Assembly: GCF_002368035.1 (NCBI RefSeq) | Contig: NZ_AP018223.1 | Span: 753,016 to 817,015 of the forward strand | From: Nostoc linckia NIES-25 | GTDB taxonomy: Bacteria > Cyanobacteriota > Cyanobacteriia > Cyanobacteriales > Nostocaceae | DNA length: 64,000 nucleotides | Reading direction: 5' to 3' | In this document: one piece after another, positions 56,221 to 64,000 of the stretch | How the letters are laid out: every line of letters starts with the position of its first letter | Numbering within the stretch: position 1 is the first letter of the stretch | Program-made: the position numbers and the translations under genes | Notes under the pieces: generated by a model | Told to the model about the DNA's origin: nothing | Databases searched by the model: none | The model's input: only the letters and a program-made list of their open reading frames with translations

Positions 56221-57084
56221 ATGCCGAGAAAAAAAGAAACGATTACACTGTCAATTCCGCCTGGAACTAAGGAACAACTAGAAGCGATCGCCCTTCGCCT
56301 AAATATCACTTGGGGTAAAGACCCTAGCGTTTCTGGCTTAATAGTGGCGATCGCACAACAGTCTGTAGAAGTCGGAAAGCCTTTCACGCTAGACTCTAAT
56401 CAAGTTAATGCCTTACAGCAAGCTATAAAAGCTTTAAATGATGCAGGTCACATAGGAGAAGCGCAAACTGTACTTGCACTTTTACTAGAGCGTGGCAATC
56501 TCGAAGCACCTCTTCGTCAATTACTGATGAAACAACTTAGTCAACCTGTCCAAGAATGGCGAAATACAATAGAAGAACTAAGTAAAACAAAACAGCCTTT
56601 CTACCTTCTCTATTCCAACTCTCAAGGTCACGAGTTAGATTATAAAGTCCGTCATGCTGAGGTACGCTTTTTTGAAAAACGCTTTTATCTAATGATTTGG
56701 TGCGAAGAGACAGCAGACGTAGAAAACGATATCCCAGAATTACCCGAACTTTGGCACAATCGTTGCTTAAACTTTGAGCGAATTAAGTCTGTTGTACCTA
56801 CAAGTGGAAATTGGCGGGGTGAACTTGATTATATAAAAGTGCAATTACACTTTTATGGTTGGCTAGCCAAAGCCTATCAGCCGAAAGAAGATGATATTGA
56901 GGATGACATGATTAATAATGTCCGTCAGGTGGTGCGGCGAGTAGCTAATCCTTTCTGGCTAATCCGAGAAGTATCACGGTATTGGGAAGATTGCGCGATC
57001 GTATCACCTGATAGTCTGCGCGATCGCCTAAAACAAAAACTGTTGACCTTATGCGAGTTATATGATATTCAAACCAAGACTTAA
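56221..57084 (+). CDS. WYL-domain transcriptional regulator of type I-D locus
   Basis: The 287-residue protein has a basic N-terminus (MPRKKETITLSIPPGTKEQ) and a likely short DNA-binding region in residues ~5-45. A central WYL domain (~115-200) follows, with QPFYLLYSNSQG, HAEVRFFEKRFYLMIWCEE and NFERIKSVV, then a C-terminal domain with KVQLHFYGWLAKAYQ and RDRLKQKLLTL. In Synechocystis the WYL protein Sll7009, next to a type I-D locus, represses crRNA accumulation. This gene is in the equivalent divergent position, so a similar role is likely. The gene contains a perfect AAAAGTG palindrome at 56833-56856. No ribosome-binding site is evident. Confidence 0.85.
   Translation: MPRKKETITLSIPPGTKEQLEAIALRLNITWGKDPSVSGLIVAIAQQSVEVGKPFTLDSNQVNALQQAIKALNDAGHIGEAQTVLALLLERGNLEAPLRQLLMKQLSQPVQEWRNTIEELSKTKQPFYLLYSNSQGHELDYKVRHAEVRFFEKRFYLMIWCEETADVENDIPELPELWHNRCLNFERIKSVVPTSGNWRGELDYIKVQLHFYGWLAKAYQPKEDDIEDDMINNVRQVVRRVANPFWLIREVSRYWEDCAIVSPDSLRDRLKQKLLTLCELYDIQTKT
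56833..56856. promoter_or_regulatory. Intragenic AAAAGTG palindrome in the WYL gene
   Basis: ATAAAAGTG-CAATTA-CACTTTTAT is a perfect 9-bp inverted repeat inside the coding sequence. It contains the same AAAAGTGCA core as the two boxes in the promoter region about 650 bp upstream. It may be an additional operator. This is an inference. Confidence 0.45.
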
Positions 57085-57295
57085 ATCTTGTATCGAGATG
57101 AAGAAAACTTAAAACTCTCTGTCAGCATTACAAGCTGGAAGTTTCTTCGTAAAAGGGGCTGGGGGCATTTACCAAGGACAAATGACGAAGGACAAAGCTC
57201 ACACGCGATCGCCTCCACACTTCTCAACATATACTTTAAAGAAATGTGACGTTTAATTGCGCTATTGTAAAAATCAGCTTTACATAGGTTGATTT

Positions 57296-59593
57296 ATGAG
57301 CCAGTCTGAAGATCCCACCCAAGCTACTGCTCTGAGTAACCACGATCGCAAACCTATTCATATACCTGGCTCTATTCAACCTCATGGCGTACTATTAGCA
57401 CTCAGTACTCAGCTAGAGATAGTGCAAGTCAGCAATAATACCCAAGTATTTTTGGGTAAAGAGCCAGAAGATTTGCTCGGTCAACCCCTGAGCTATTTGC
57501 TTGACGCTACAAAAGTGGAAGCTGTTAAGCAGTGCTTGGTAAAAAAAATTGGTAGTTATAATGCTTTTAAAGTATTAATAAACACTTCAAATGGCGAACG
57601 ATACTTTGACGCTATCGTTCATCGTACACAAGAGGCTGCGATCGTGGAGCTAGAACCGACTGATTCAGAATCAAAGTTGAGTTTCTTGGGCTTTCATGAA
57701 TTGGCGGGTGAAGCGATCGCCAAAATGCAAAGCACATCCAATCTGATAGAATTTTTGCACATCGCAGCACAGAAACTCCAAGAAATCACTGGTTTCGATC
57801 GCGTGATGGTCTATCAATTTGACGAATCGGGAGCCGGTTCTGTAGTTGCAGAAGTCAAACGAGAAGATTTATCACCTTATTTAGGACTCCACTATCCCGC
57901 TACAGATATTCCAGCCCTAGCTAGGGAATTATATACGCGCTGCTTATTGCGATTTATTCCAGATTTGACTATCGAACCTGTCAAGCTAAATCCCGCGGAA
58001 AATCCAACAACACATCAGCATCTTGACTTAAGCTACTCTCTGTTACGGAGTTTTGATTCGTGTTGTACTGAATATCATCAAAACATGGGAGTGACGGCTC
58101 TGTTGGTGATTTCGCTCATCCAAGAGCAAAAGCTTTGGGGATTAATATCTTGCCATCATCAAACACCAAAATACATTCCTTACGAAGTCCGGAAGATGTG
58201 CGAATTTTTGGGACAGATTGTTTCTTCGGAATTAGCGCACAAAATTAGCCATTCGGAATGGGACTATGAAGTAAAGCTCAAATCGCTACAATCTGAGTTT
58301 CTCCAGTCTATTTCCCAAGCAGATAATTTTATTGATGCTCTCATCAAACCTGAAATCCGTTTGTTAGATCTTGTCAGCGCCTCAGGAGCAGCAATTTGTC
58401 TGGATAATGAAGTTACCCTCGTGGGAGCAACACCAAATATTGACCAGGTGCGGGGGCTGATTGAATGGGCGGATACTCAAGTTAATGACAACTTGTTTTT
58501 CACTGATTCTTTGCCGAAGCTTTATCCAGAAGCCCCGATCTTTAAAGATACTGCTAGCGGTTTGTTGCTACTGCGGATTTCTCAAGTTCAGCGATACTAC
58601 ATCCTTTGGTTTCGTCCTGAAGTTATCCAAACAGTAAACTGGGCAGGTAATCCCAACGAATCCATTCAAGCCCAAGCAGATGGTAGTCTGACGGTATCTG
58701 TACGAAAATCTTTCGCAGCTTGGCAAGAAACAGTGAGATTAACTTCTCTACCTTGGAGGACGTGCGAACTTGAGAGTGCTGTGAGTTTGAGAAATGCGAT
58801 CGTTGGTATTGTACTCTCTAAGGCCGATGAGTTAGCCAAAATTAATTTAGAGTTAGAACGCAGCAATCAAGAACTAGCCTCTTTTGCCTACGCCGCTTCC
58901 CATGACCTCAAGGAACCTTTACGAGGGATTTATAATTTTTCCACAGTACTTTTAGAAGACTATGGCCAAATATTAGATGATGACGGGGTTGAGTGCTTAG
59001 AGACAGTAGTTTCCTTGTCTGTACGCATGGAAACGCTGATTAATGCTCTGCTGCGGCTCTCCCAGTTAGGACAAGCACAACTACGAGAGCAAGCAACCGA
59101 CCTCAATGAATTGGTCGCTCAAGTCATTGAAGTCTTTAATGCTAGTCGCCAAGATTCTGGGTTTGTTGATGTTCGCATTCCTCGATCTTTACCTATAGTC
59201 CAGTGCGATCGCGTTCTCGTCAACGAAGTCTTCAGCAACCTGATTGGTAACGCCTTCAAATACAACGATAAAGCCGAAAAGTGGATTGAAATTGGCTACT
59301 TAGATGAGGGACTGGGGGCTAGGGACTGGGGACTAGGAAATAGTTTTGTTAACCCAATCCCCAATCCCCAGTCCCCAATCTTCTACGTCCGCGATAACGG
59401 TATTGGAATTCCAGAACATCATCTAGAAACTATCTTTCGCCTATTTAAGCGCCTGCACTCTCAGGAAAAATACGGTGGAGGTGCTGGTGCAGGACTAGCT
59501 ATTGTTAAGAAAATTGTCGAGCTGCACAACGGTCAAATTTGGGTCGAATCTACCGTAGGTGTTGGCTCGATATTCTATTTTACGCTCGAATAG
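57296..59593 (+). CDS. Phytochrome-like histidine kinase (PAS-GAF-PHY-HK)
   Basis: The 765-residue red-light sensor candidate has PAS (~18-120, KPIHIPGSIQPHG), GAF (~145-310), PHY (~330-510) and histidine kinase domains (His near 536 in ASHDLKEPL, NAFKYND, DNGIGIPE, GAGAGLAIVKK). The PAS-start position that is Cys in bacteriophytochromes is His16. The GAF Cys of cyanobacterial phytochromes is present at Cys256, but the next residue, normally His, is Cys257. Tyr173 and Asp204 (PATDIP) are kept. The PHY tongue reads VRKSF instead of PRxSF. A repeat-derived ~25-residue insertion lies at ~671-695 in the ATPase domain. An Rcp1-like regulator follows by 52 bp. Confidence 0.9.
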   Translation: MSQSEDPTQATALSNHDRKPIHIPGSIQPHGVLLALSTQLEIVQVSNNTQVFLGKEPEDLLGQPLSYLLDATKVEAVKQCLVKKIGSYNAFKVLINTSNGERYFDAIVHRTQEAAIVELEPTDSESKLSFLGFHELAGEAIAKMQSTSNLIEFLHIAAQKLQEITGFDRVMVYQFDESGAGSVVAEVKREDLSPYLGLHYPATDIPALARELYTRCLLRFIPDLTIEPVKLNPAENPTTHQHLDLSYSLLRSFDSCCTEYHQNMGVTALLVISLIQEQKLWGLISCHHQTPKYIPYEVRKMCEFLGQIVSSELAHKISHSEWDYEVKLKSLQSEFLQSISQADNFIDALIKPEIRLLDLVSASGAAICLDNEVTLVGATPNIDQVRGLIEWADTQVNDNLFFTDSLPKLYPEAPIFKDTASGLLLLRISQVQRYYILWFRPEVIQTVNWAGNPNESIQAQADGSLTVSVRKSFAAWQETVRLTSLPWRTCELESAVSLRNAIVGIVLSKADELAKINLELERSNQELASFAYAASHDLKEPLRGIYNFSTVLLEDYGQILDDDGVECLETVVSLSVRMETLINALLRLSQLGQAQLREQATDLNELVAQVIEVFNASRQDSGFVDVRIPRSLPIVQCDRVLVNEVFSNLIGNAFKYNDKAEKWIEIGYLDEGLGARDWGLGNSFVNPIPNPQSPIFYVRDNGIGIPEHHLETIFRLFKRLHSQEKYGGGAGAGLAIVKKIVELHNGQIWVESTVGVGSIFYFTLE
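59305..59380. repeat. GGGGACT-type repeat inserted in the phytochrome kinase
   Basis: Copies of GGGACTGGGG and CCCCAATCCCC form an imperfect inverted repeat within the ATP-binding domain, translated as a Gly/Trp- then Pro/Asn-rich stretch just before FYVRDNGIGI. The same family is intergenic at ~17060, 27617 and 40828. Confidence 0.75.
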
Positions 59594-59645
59594 TTTAAGA
59601 TAGTCTCCAAATATATATTTTTGTTAAGTTGTTTTAAGATCGCGA

Positions 59646-60119
59646 ATGACAAAAAAACTTCATGAACCTCTGCTCGTTGTTGAGGACAGCAATGAAGATT
59701 TTCGGATGCTACAACGTCTGATGCGGCGCATGTCCGTCCAGAACCCCATACATCGTTGTACTAATGGGGATGAGGTTATAGAGTTCCTTTATCAACAAAG
59801 GAGCGATACCTACGACAAGGACGAAAAACCATGCAACTCTCAACTAGCATTACGACCCTCTGTAATCTTGCTCGATCTCAATTTGCCAGGTATTGATGGC
59901 CGTGACATCCTCACCCGGCTCAAGCAAGACAAGATTTTCAGGGAAATCCCCATCGTTGTTTTTACTACGTCATCGAACCCCAAGGATATTGAGTTGTGCT
60001 ACCAAAAGGGCGCAAATGGATATCTAGTAAAGCCGATGGATGCTCAAGAACTAAAAAAGACGATTCAGGCTTTTGTAGACTACTGGCTTGAAGCGAATAC
60101 GCCGCCTGTGTTGGATTAG
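59646..60119 (+). CDS. Rcp1-type response regulator
   Basis: The 157-residue single receiver domain resembles Rcp1, the cognate regulator of cyanobacterial phytochrome Cph1. The acidic pocket is VVEDSNED, the phospho-accepting Asp lies in ILLDLNLPGIDG, the Thr is in VVFTTSSNP, and the Lys in GYLVKPMD. There is a typical extended loop (SDTYDKDEKPCNSQLALRPS) before the phosphorylation strand. There is no output domain. Position and family both indicate it takes phosphate from the phytochrome kinase. Confidence 0.92.
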   Translation: MTKKLHEPLLVVEDSNEDFRMLQRLMRRMSVQNPIHRCTNGDEVIEFLYQQRSDTYDKDEKPCNSQLALRPSVILLDLNLPGIDGRDILTRLKQDKIFREIPIVVFTTSSNPKDIELCYQKGANGYLVKPMDAQELKKTIQAFVDYWLEANTPPVLD

Positions 60120-60411
60120 TTTGTTTATTTTCCACTGATGGGGCAGTAAGGATAAAGGGATAACAAAGAGGACGGCTTAAAGGGCACACAGACATTTTCG
60201 TCTTTGAGTTACTGTTTTTGCTTGTCTGTCTGAGATTCGTTTTCCCCATTTTCCTGTTTTTCTTACTGCCTTGTAGTATTTGCGATCGCTTTATAATTAA
60301 TAAAGAATTTAGTTTTTATTTATATTTATTTTATATTATTTTTAGAATTATGCAATAAACCACAATCTGGATAAAAGGGATCTACATAGCTCCCCGATCC
60401 TCATACTTAAT

Positions 60412-62130
60412 ATGTTGGACACATGGACGCTACTTATCATCGATGATTGTGCAGCAGATCGGAAAATCTATCGTCGATATCTTTTGAAAGATCCGCACCA
60501 GTCCTACCAGATTTTGGAGGCTGACTGTGCAGAAGAAGGACTTGCTTTGTGCCAAAAAATACATTGCGATGTCATTCTGCTGGATTATTGTCTGCCGGAT
60601 CGAAGTGGGTTAGAACTTTTCGACCAGATGCAGCAGGAGATATTTAAGACTTCTGTGCCTGTAATTATGTTGACAGGACGTGGTGATGAAGAAGTTGCTG
60701 TACAGGCGATGAAACGAGGTGCACTGGATTATTTGGTCAAGCAACACCTGACACAAGATGTATTGCAACTAGCAGTCCGCAACGCCATCAAGCAATTATA
60801 CTTGCAAGCTCAACTCAGTAAAAATCAGGAGCGCCAGCGATTAATTGCTACAACTGCTCTGAGAATTCGCCAGTCTCTTAACCTAGAGCAAATTTTGAAT
60901 ACTGCTGTAGCGGAGGTGCAGCAACTTCTGAAATGCGATCGCGTGATGGTATATCAGTTCGCCACAGATAGAGATGGTAAAATAGTCGCCTCCTCGGTTG
61001 AGCCATACCGCACCGTAGCGCTGTGCGATCGCCGCGTCGGGACTGGGCACTGGGGACTGGGGGATGAGGGTACAACAGAGATCGGGCGGACAACAGGAAT
61101 AACCTATCCCCAATGCCTAACCCCTCATATTTATGAGCTTGGCTTGTGTAATCATTTGAGCCTGAGAGAGCAATTGAACACTGAATCGAATCTGGTGGTT
61201 CCGATTAATCTCAGCAACAATGGCAACCCAACTCCCAAGCTTTGGGGTTTGTTGATTGCTCACCATAATTCTTATGAACGACAGTGGCAAGCTGATGATG
61301 CCCAGATGTTAAATGAAGTATCGGTGCAATTAGCTATTGCTATTCAACAGGCGGAATTGCTAGCTCAAACTCAAGCAGCCCTGGCAAAAGAAAAACAACT
61401 CAATGCATTTAAATCCCAAATTATTGGAACGGTTTCTCATGAGTATCGAACGCCTTTGACTTCAATTTTGGCTGCGGCATCGACTTTGGGAAAACATAGC
61501 CAACAACTCAATGAAGCTAAACAGCAAAAGTTTCTGGGAATTATTGAACAAAAAGCAAGGTACATGTCCAAACTTGTGGACAATATGCTTTTGGTTAATC
61601 AATTTGAAGTGGAAAAACCCAAACCCAAGCCAATACAGCTTGATTTATTGCAATTTTTTTCCGATTTAATAGAACAAGAGCGAGAAACAGCAGGCGATCG
61701 CCACGAATTGATTTTTAAGATTACTGGGAATCCCCACAGTTTTTGGGGCGATCGCGGGCTTTTACAGCAAATATTTAGTAACTTAATGTCCAATGCAATT
61801 AAGTATTCTCCAGATGGAGGTACTGTAGAGTTCCACCTCATCAGCAAAGAATCACAAGTCATTTTTTCCATCCAAGATTGGGGAATTGGTATCCCGGAGA
61901 CAGAGCAAGAAAATTTATTTCAATCTTTCAGTCGGGCAAGTAACGTCGATACAATTCCTGGCACCGGTTTAGGGCTGGCGATCGCCAAAGCTTGTGTAGA
62001 ATTACATAGCGGTAACATCACTTTATCCAGTGAAGTAGGACAAGGAACTAAAGTTACAGTCACCTTACCGAAGCTTCTTCCAATAAATCAAGTATCTCCA
62101 TCAGAAGAATTTAAGATTACAACTCCATGA
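60412..62130 (+). CDS. Receiver-GAF-histidine kinase hybrid
   Basis: The 572-residue protein has an N-terminal receiver (Asp58 in VILLDYCLPD, Lys in YLVKQHL), a GAF domain (~150-320) and a HisKA-HATPase kinase (His343 in VSHEYRTPL, NAIKYSPDG, DWGIGIP, GTGLGLAIAK). The GAF domain is of the bilin-binding/cyanobacteriochrome-like type, with CDRVMVYQF and LVVPI. The chromophore-Cys position is Asn247, followed by the conserved His248, while a Cys (246) lies one residue earlier. A repeat-derived insertion (~209-221) lies in the GAF loop. The gene follows the phytochrome pair by 292 bp, so it may join the same light pathway. Confidence 0.88.
   Translation: MLDTWTLLIIDDCAADRKIYRRYLLKDPHQSYQILEADCAEEGLALCQKIHCDVILLDYCLPDRSGLELFDQMQQEIFKTSVPVIMLTGRGDEEVAVQAMKRGALDYLVKQHLTQDVLQLAVRNAIKQLYLQAQLSKNQERQRLIATTALRIRQSLNLEQILNTAVAEVQQLLKCDRVMVYQFATDRDGKIVASSVEPYRTVALCDRRVGTGHWGLGDEGTTEIGRTTGITYPQCLTPHIYELGLCNHLSLREQLNTESNLVVPINLSNNGNPTPKLWGLLIAHHNSYERQWQADDAQMLNEVSVQLAIAIQQAELLAQTQAALAKEKQLNAFKSQIIGTVSHEYRTPLTSILAAASTLGKHSQQLNEAKQQKFLGIIEQKARYMSKLVDNMLLVNQFEVEKPKPKPIQLDLLQFFSDLIEQERETAGDRHELIFKITGNPHSFWGDRGLLQQIFSNLMSNAIKYSPDGGTVEFHLISKESQVIFSIQDWGIGIPETEQENLFQSFSRASNVDTIPGTGLGLAIAKACVELHSGNITLSSEVGQGTKVTVTLPKLLPINQVSPSEEFKITTP
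61033..61069. repeat. GGGACTGGGG repeat inside the GAF domain gene
   Basis: The run GTCGGGACTGGGCACTGGGG and its continuation GACTGGGGGATGAGGG is the same heptamer-type repeat as in the phytochrome gene. It is read in frame as a Gly/Trp-rich loop in the GAF domain. Confidence 0.7.
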
Positions 62131-62147
62131 TATCAATATTGTGATTT

Positions 62148-62648
62148 CTAATCTCGAATTTCGATTTTAGTAATCAGCCATTCTTTGATTGTTTTTCCAC
62201 AAGGTTCAGCACTTTGGCAATCATTGACATTTTCTAGTTCGTAAAATAAATTTACATTTTTATTAACGTATTTCTCTGGTTCGCAAACATCAAATGTCGC
62301 GCCAATTCCTTCATGTAATTTACCATTGCGATCGACAAGAGAAACATAGCATTTTAAATCCCCGTTTTGCATCTCTTTAATAGTACCAGAAGTCGGCTTA
62401 TCATTTTTAGTAGATGCCTGTTCGGAAGCAATCGAATCATTAGTCGGTTTTGGATTTTTCTGCCGATCTAGCTTTTCTGTATTGCCGGAATTCAATTTAG
62501 AATTACTTTGGCTAGCTGTTACAGTATTGTCTCGAACGGTTTTATTTTCTTGAGAAGCAGTATTACTATTACCACAACTTACAGCCAAGATAGAACAAAG
62601 AAATAATGTAATAGTCAAGATTGTTTTTTTCATATTATTCATATTCAT
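62148..62648 (-). CDS. Putative lipoprotein, low-complexity N-terminal half
   Basis: The protein starts as MNMNNMKKTIL with a hydrophobic segment (LTITLFLCSILAVSC) ending in a lipobox-like Cys, so it is probably a membrane-anchored lipoprotein of ~166 residues. A Ser/Thr/Asn/Lys-rich linker (to ~95) leads to a compact domain with four Cys (CYVSLVDRNG, DVCEPE, NDCQSAEPC) that may form disulphides. I do not recognise a family. A frame further upstream to 62696 lacks signal character. It is convergent with the histidine kinase gene and divergent from truB. Confidence 0.65.
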   Translation of the reverse strand: MNMNNMKKTILTITLFLCSILAVSCGNSNTASQENKTVRDNTVTASQSNSKLNSGNTEKLDRQKNPKPTNDSIASEQASTKNDKPTSGTIKEMQNGDLKCYVSLVDRNGKLHEGIGATFDVCEPEKYVNKNVNLFYELENVNDCQSAEPCGKTIKEWLITKIEIRD

Positions 62649-62830
62649 GTAATTGCAGCTTTTCGGACTGATAATACAGGATAATTTATAAGTCAAACAG
62701 GATTTATACCTAGCTTTGAAGCTAATCTAGTTTACTTCACTAACTTTAAATCTGCTGTATAATGCAAAAATTAAATTATATTGATGTTTTAAGCATTTAA
62801 TAAACTTTAAAAATTGGAAGTATTGATTTT

Positions 62831-63715
62831 GTGTTATCTCAAGGTTTTCTCAACTTAAACAAACCATTTGACTGGACTTCTCACGACTGTGTGGCGCGGG
62901 TGCGGAAATTGTTGCGCCTCAAACGCGTGGGACACGCAGGAACTTTAGATCCGGCAGCTACCGGAGTGTTACCCATCGCCTTTGGTAAAGCCACCAGATT
63001 ATTACAATATTTACCAGAAAACAAAGCTTACAAAGCGACAATTCGCCTCGGCGTGCGTACCACAACCGATGATTTACAAGGTGAAATTATTAATTCTCAA
63101 GCTTGTGGGGAATTGAGTTTCGCACAAGTAAAAACTGCACTATCAAAATTTCAAGGCAAAATCGAACAAATTCCACCAAGTTACAGTGCAATTCAAGTGG
63201 ATGGAAAACGCCTCTACGACTTAGCGCGTCAAGGTAAAACGGTGGAAGTTCCAGTGCGGACAGTGGAGATTTTTCACATAGAAATTTTGGACTGGCGTCA
63301 AGGAGATTTTCCAGAATTGGATGTGGCGATCGCCTGTGGTAGTGGTACATATATTAGAGCGATCGCTCGTGACTTGGGTGAAATTTTAGAAACTGGTGGT
63401 ACCCTTGCCGCTTTGATTCGTACCGAAAGCAGTGGTTTTCATTTAACAGATAGTCTCACCTTGACAGATTTAGAAACACAACTACAAGCCGGAGCATTTC
63501 AACCTATTTCTGTTGACGCACCATTACAACATTTGTCATCTGTGACTTTACCACTAACATCTGCTCAAAAATGGTGCCAAGGTCAGCGAATTTCTTTAAC
63601 TTTCGATGTTTCTAGAATAGTGCGAGTTTATGATGAAGAGACTCGCTTTTTAGGTATTGGAGAATTACAAAACGAAGCGTTGATCCCGCAAATGGTTTTT
63701 GAACCGATTTCTTAA
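62831..63715 (+). CDS. truB: tRNA pseudouridine(55) synthase TruB
   Basis: TruB makes pseudouridine-55 in the T-loop of nearly all tRNAs and also acts as a tRNA chaperone. The 294-residue protein starts at GTG with LSQGFLNLNKPFDWTSHD. The catalytic Asp lies in RVGHAGTLDPAATGVLPI. YKATIRLGVRTTTDD, PPSYSAIQVDGKRLYDLAR and CGSGTYIRAIARDLG are family motifs. The C-terminal PUA-like part is short. A possible alpha/beta hydrolase gene begins 16 bp downstream on the same strand. Confidence 0.96.
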   Translation: MLSQGFLNLNKPFDWTSHDCVARVRKLLRLKRVGHAGTLDPAATGVLPIAFGKATRLLQYLPENKAYKATIRLGVRTTTDDLQGEIINSQACGELSFAQVKTALSKFQGKIEQIPPSYSAIQVDGKRLYDLARQGKTVEVPVRTVEIFHIEILDWRQGDFPELDVAIACGSGTYIRAIARDLGEILETGGTLAALIRTESSGFHLTDSLTLTDLETQLQAGAFQPISVDAPLQHLSSVTLPLTSAQKWCQGQRISLTFDVSRIVRVYDEETRFLGIGELQNEALIPQMVFEPIS

Positions 63716-63731
63716 ACTTGAAGGTCAAATA

Positions 63732-64000
63732 ATGAGCGATCGCCACAGTTATACTAAAAATGCTGCAAATCTTAATGTCTACATCCAAGGTCAAGGATTC
63801 CCCATTTTAGCCCTACACGGTCATCCTGGTTCTGGTCGTAGTCTTTCTGTGTTCACCAATCATTTATCAAAACACTACAAAACTTTTGCCCCAGATTTAC
63901 GTGGATACGGCAAAAGTCGCTGGAATGGTAAATTTGATATGAATGACCATTTGACCGACTTAGAAGTATTGCTAGATCGGTTTGAAATTGAAAAATGCTT
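63732..64000 (+). CDS. Alpha/beta hydrolase, 3' partial
   Basis: The frame starts at an ATG giving MSDRHSYTKNAANLNVYIQG and continues past the end of the window. LALHGHPGSGRS is the oxyanion-hole strand and loop (HGxPG) of alpha/beta hydrolases, and FAPDLRGYGKSRW matches the next conserved block. The nucleophile elbow would lie just beyond base 64000. Substrate unknown. The 16-bp spacing from truB suggests cotranscription. Confidence 0.8.
   Translation, partial: MSDRHSYTKNAANLNVYIQGQGFPILALHGHPGSGRSLSVFTNHLSKHYKTFAPDLRGYGKSRWNGKFDMNDHLTDLEVLLDRFEIEKC

Noticed and set aside
1..64000. tRNA, rRNA, riboswitch or complete IS element
   Set aside because: No cloverleaf-type sequence, rRNA block, known riboswitch core or transposase frame was recognised.

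Overview
The window comes from a filamentous, heterocyst-type (Nostocales-like) cyanobacterium. The evidence is frequent GCGATCGC (HIP1) octamers, abundant short tandem heptamer repeats between genes, and cyanobacterial gene families: cytochrome c6, XisH/XisI, a phytochrome with an Rcp1-type regulator, AMIN-domain and DUF1400 proteins, and a Ser/Thr kinase-histidine kinase fusion. No rRNA, tRNA or complete insertion sequence was recognised.

Layout. 1-3.5 kb: 3' part of a secreted choice-of-anchor/Calx-beta repeat protein. 3.7-10.6 kb: priA, a group 2 sigma factor, a GNAT enzyme, xisH-xisI and petJ. 11.3-17 kb: a 1,899-residue kinase/ATPase/GAF/histidine-kinase fusion. 17.1-19.5 kb: a two-gene minus-strand unit, a UbiA-fold membrane enzyme plus an FAD oxygenase, which looks like an uncharacterised isoprenoid pathway. 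21-28 kb: a TonB-dependent receptor, small hypothetical proteins, a WD40 protein with an unrecognised N-terminal half, and a small EF-hand protein. 28.2-34.7 kb: an Uma2 remnant, a DhaM-HPr-EI fusion, a phosphodiester glycosidase-like protein, a 21-bp minisatellite, a HigBA-type toxin-antitoxin pair and an Eis-type acetyltransferase. 35.4-42.8 kb: an AMIN/beta-lactamase-fold serine hydrolase, a di-heme peroxidase, a DMT exporter and a DUF1400 alpha/beta hydrolase. 43-57 kb: a complete type I-D CRISPR-Cas locus. 57.3-62.1 kb: a phytochrome, its Rcp1-like regulator and a receiver-GAF-histidine kinase. 62.1-64 kb: a lipoprotein, truB and the start of an alpha/beta hydrolase.

The type I-D system is the dominant feature. 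Eight cas genes run on the minus strand in the order cas10d, cas7, cas5, cas3', cas6, cas4, cas1, cas2. They lead through a roughly 210-bp leader into an array of 42 identical 37-bp repeats and 41 spacers, read on the minus strand. A divergent WYL-domain regulator lies next to cas10d, with AAAAGTG-type half-sites between the two genes and a perfect copy inside its own reading frame. One spacer encodes a hairpin plus short T-run that resembles an intrinsic terminator in the array's transcription direction.

A second theme is repeat invasion. Several short repeat families common between cyanobacterial genes also occur in frame inside priA, the phytochrome kinase and the GAF histidine kinase. Inverted-repeat elements sit in the cas2-cas1 and cas1-cas4 gaps. 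The phytochrome lacks the His that normally follows its chromophore Cys, and the neighbouring GAF kinase has its Cys shifted by one position, so both may be atypical photosensors.
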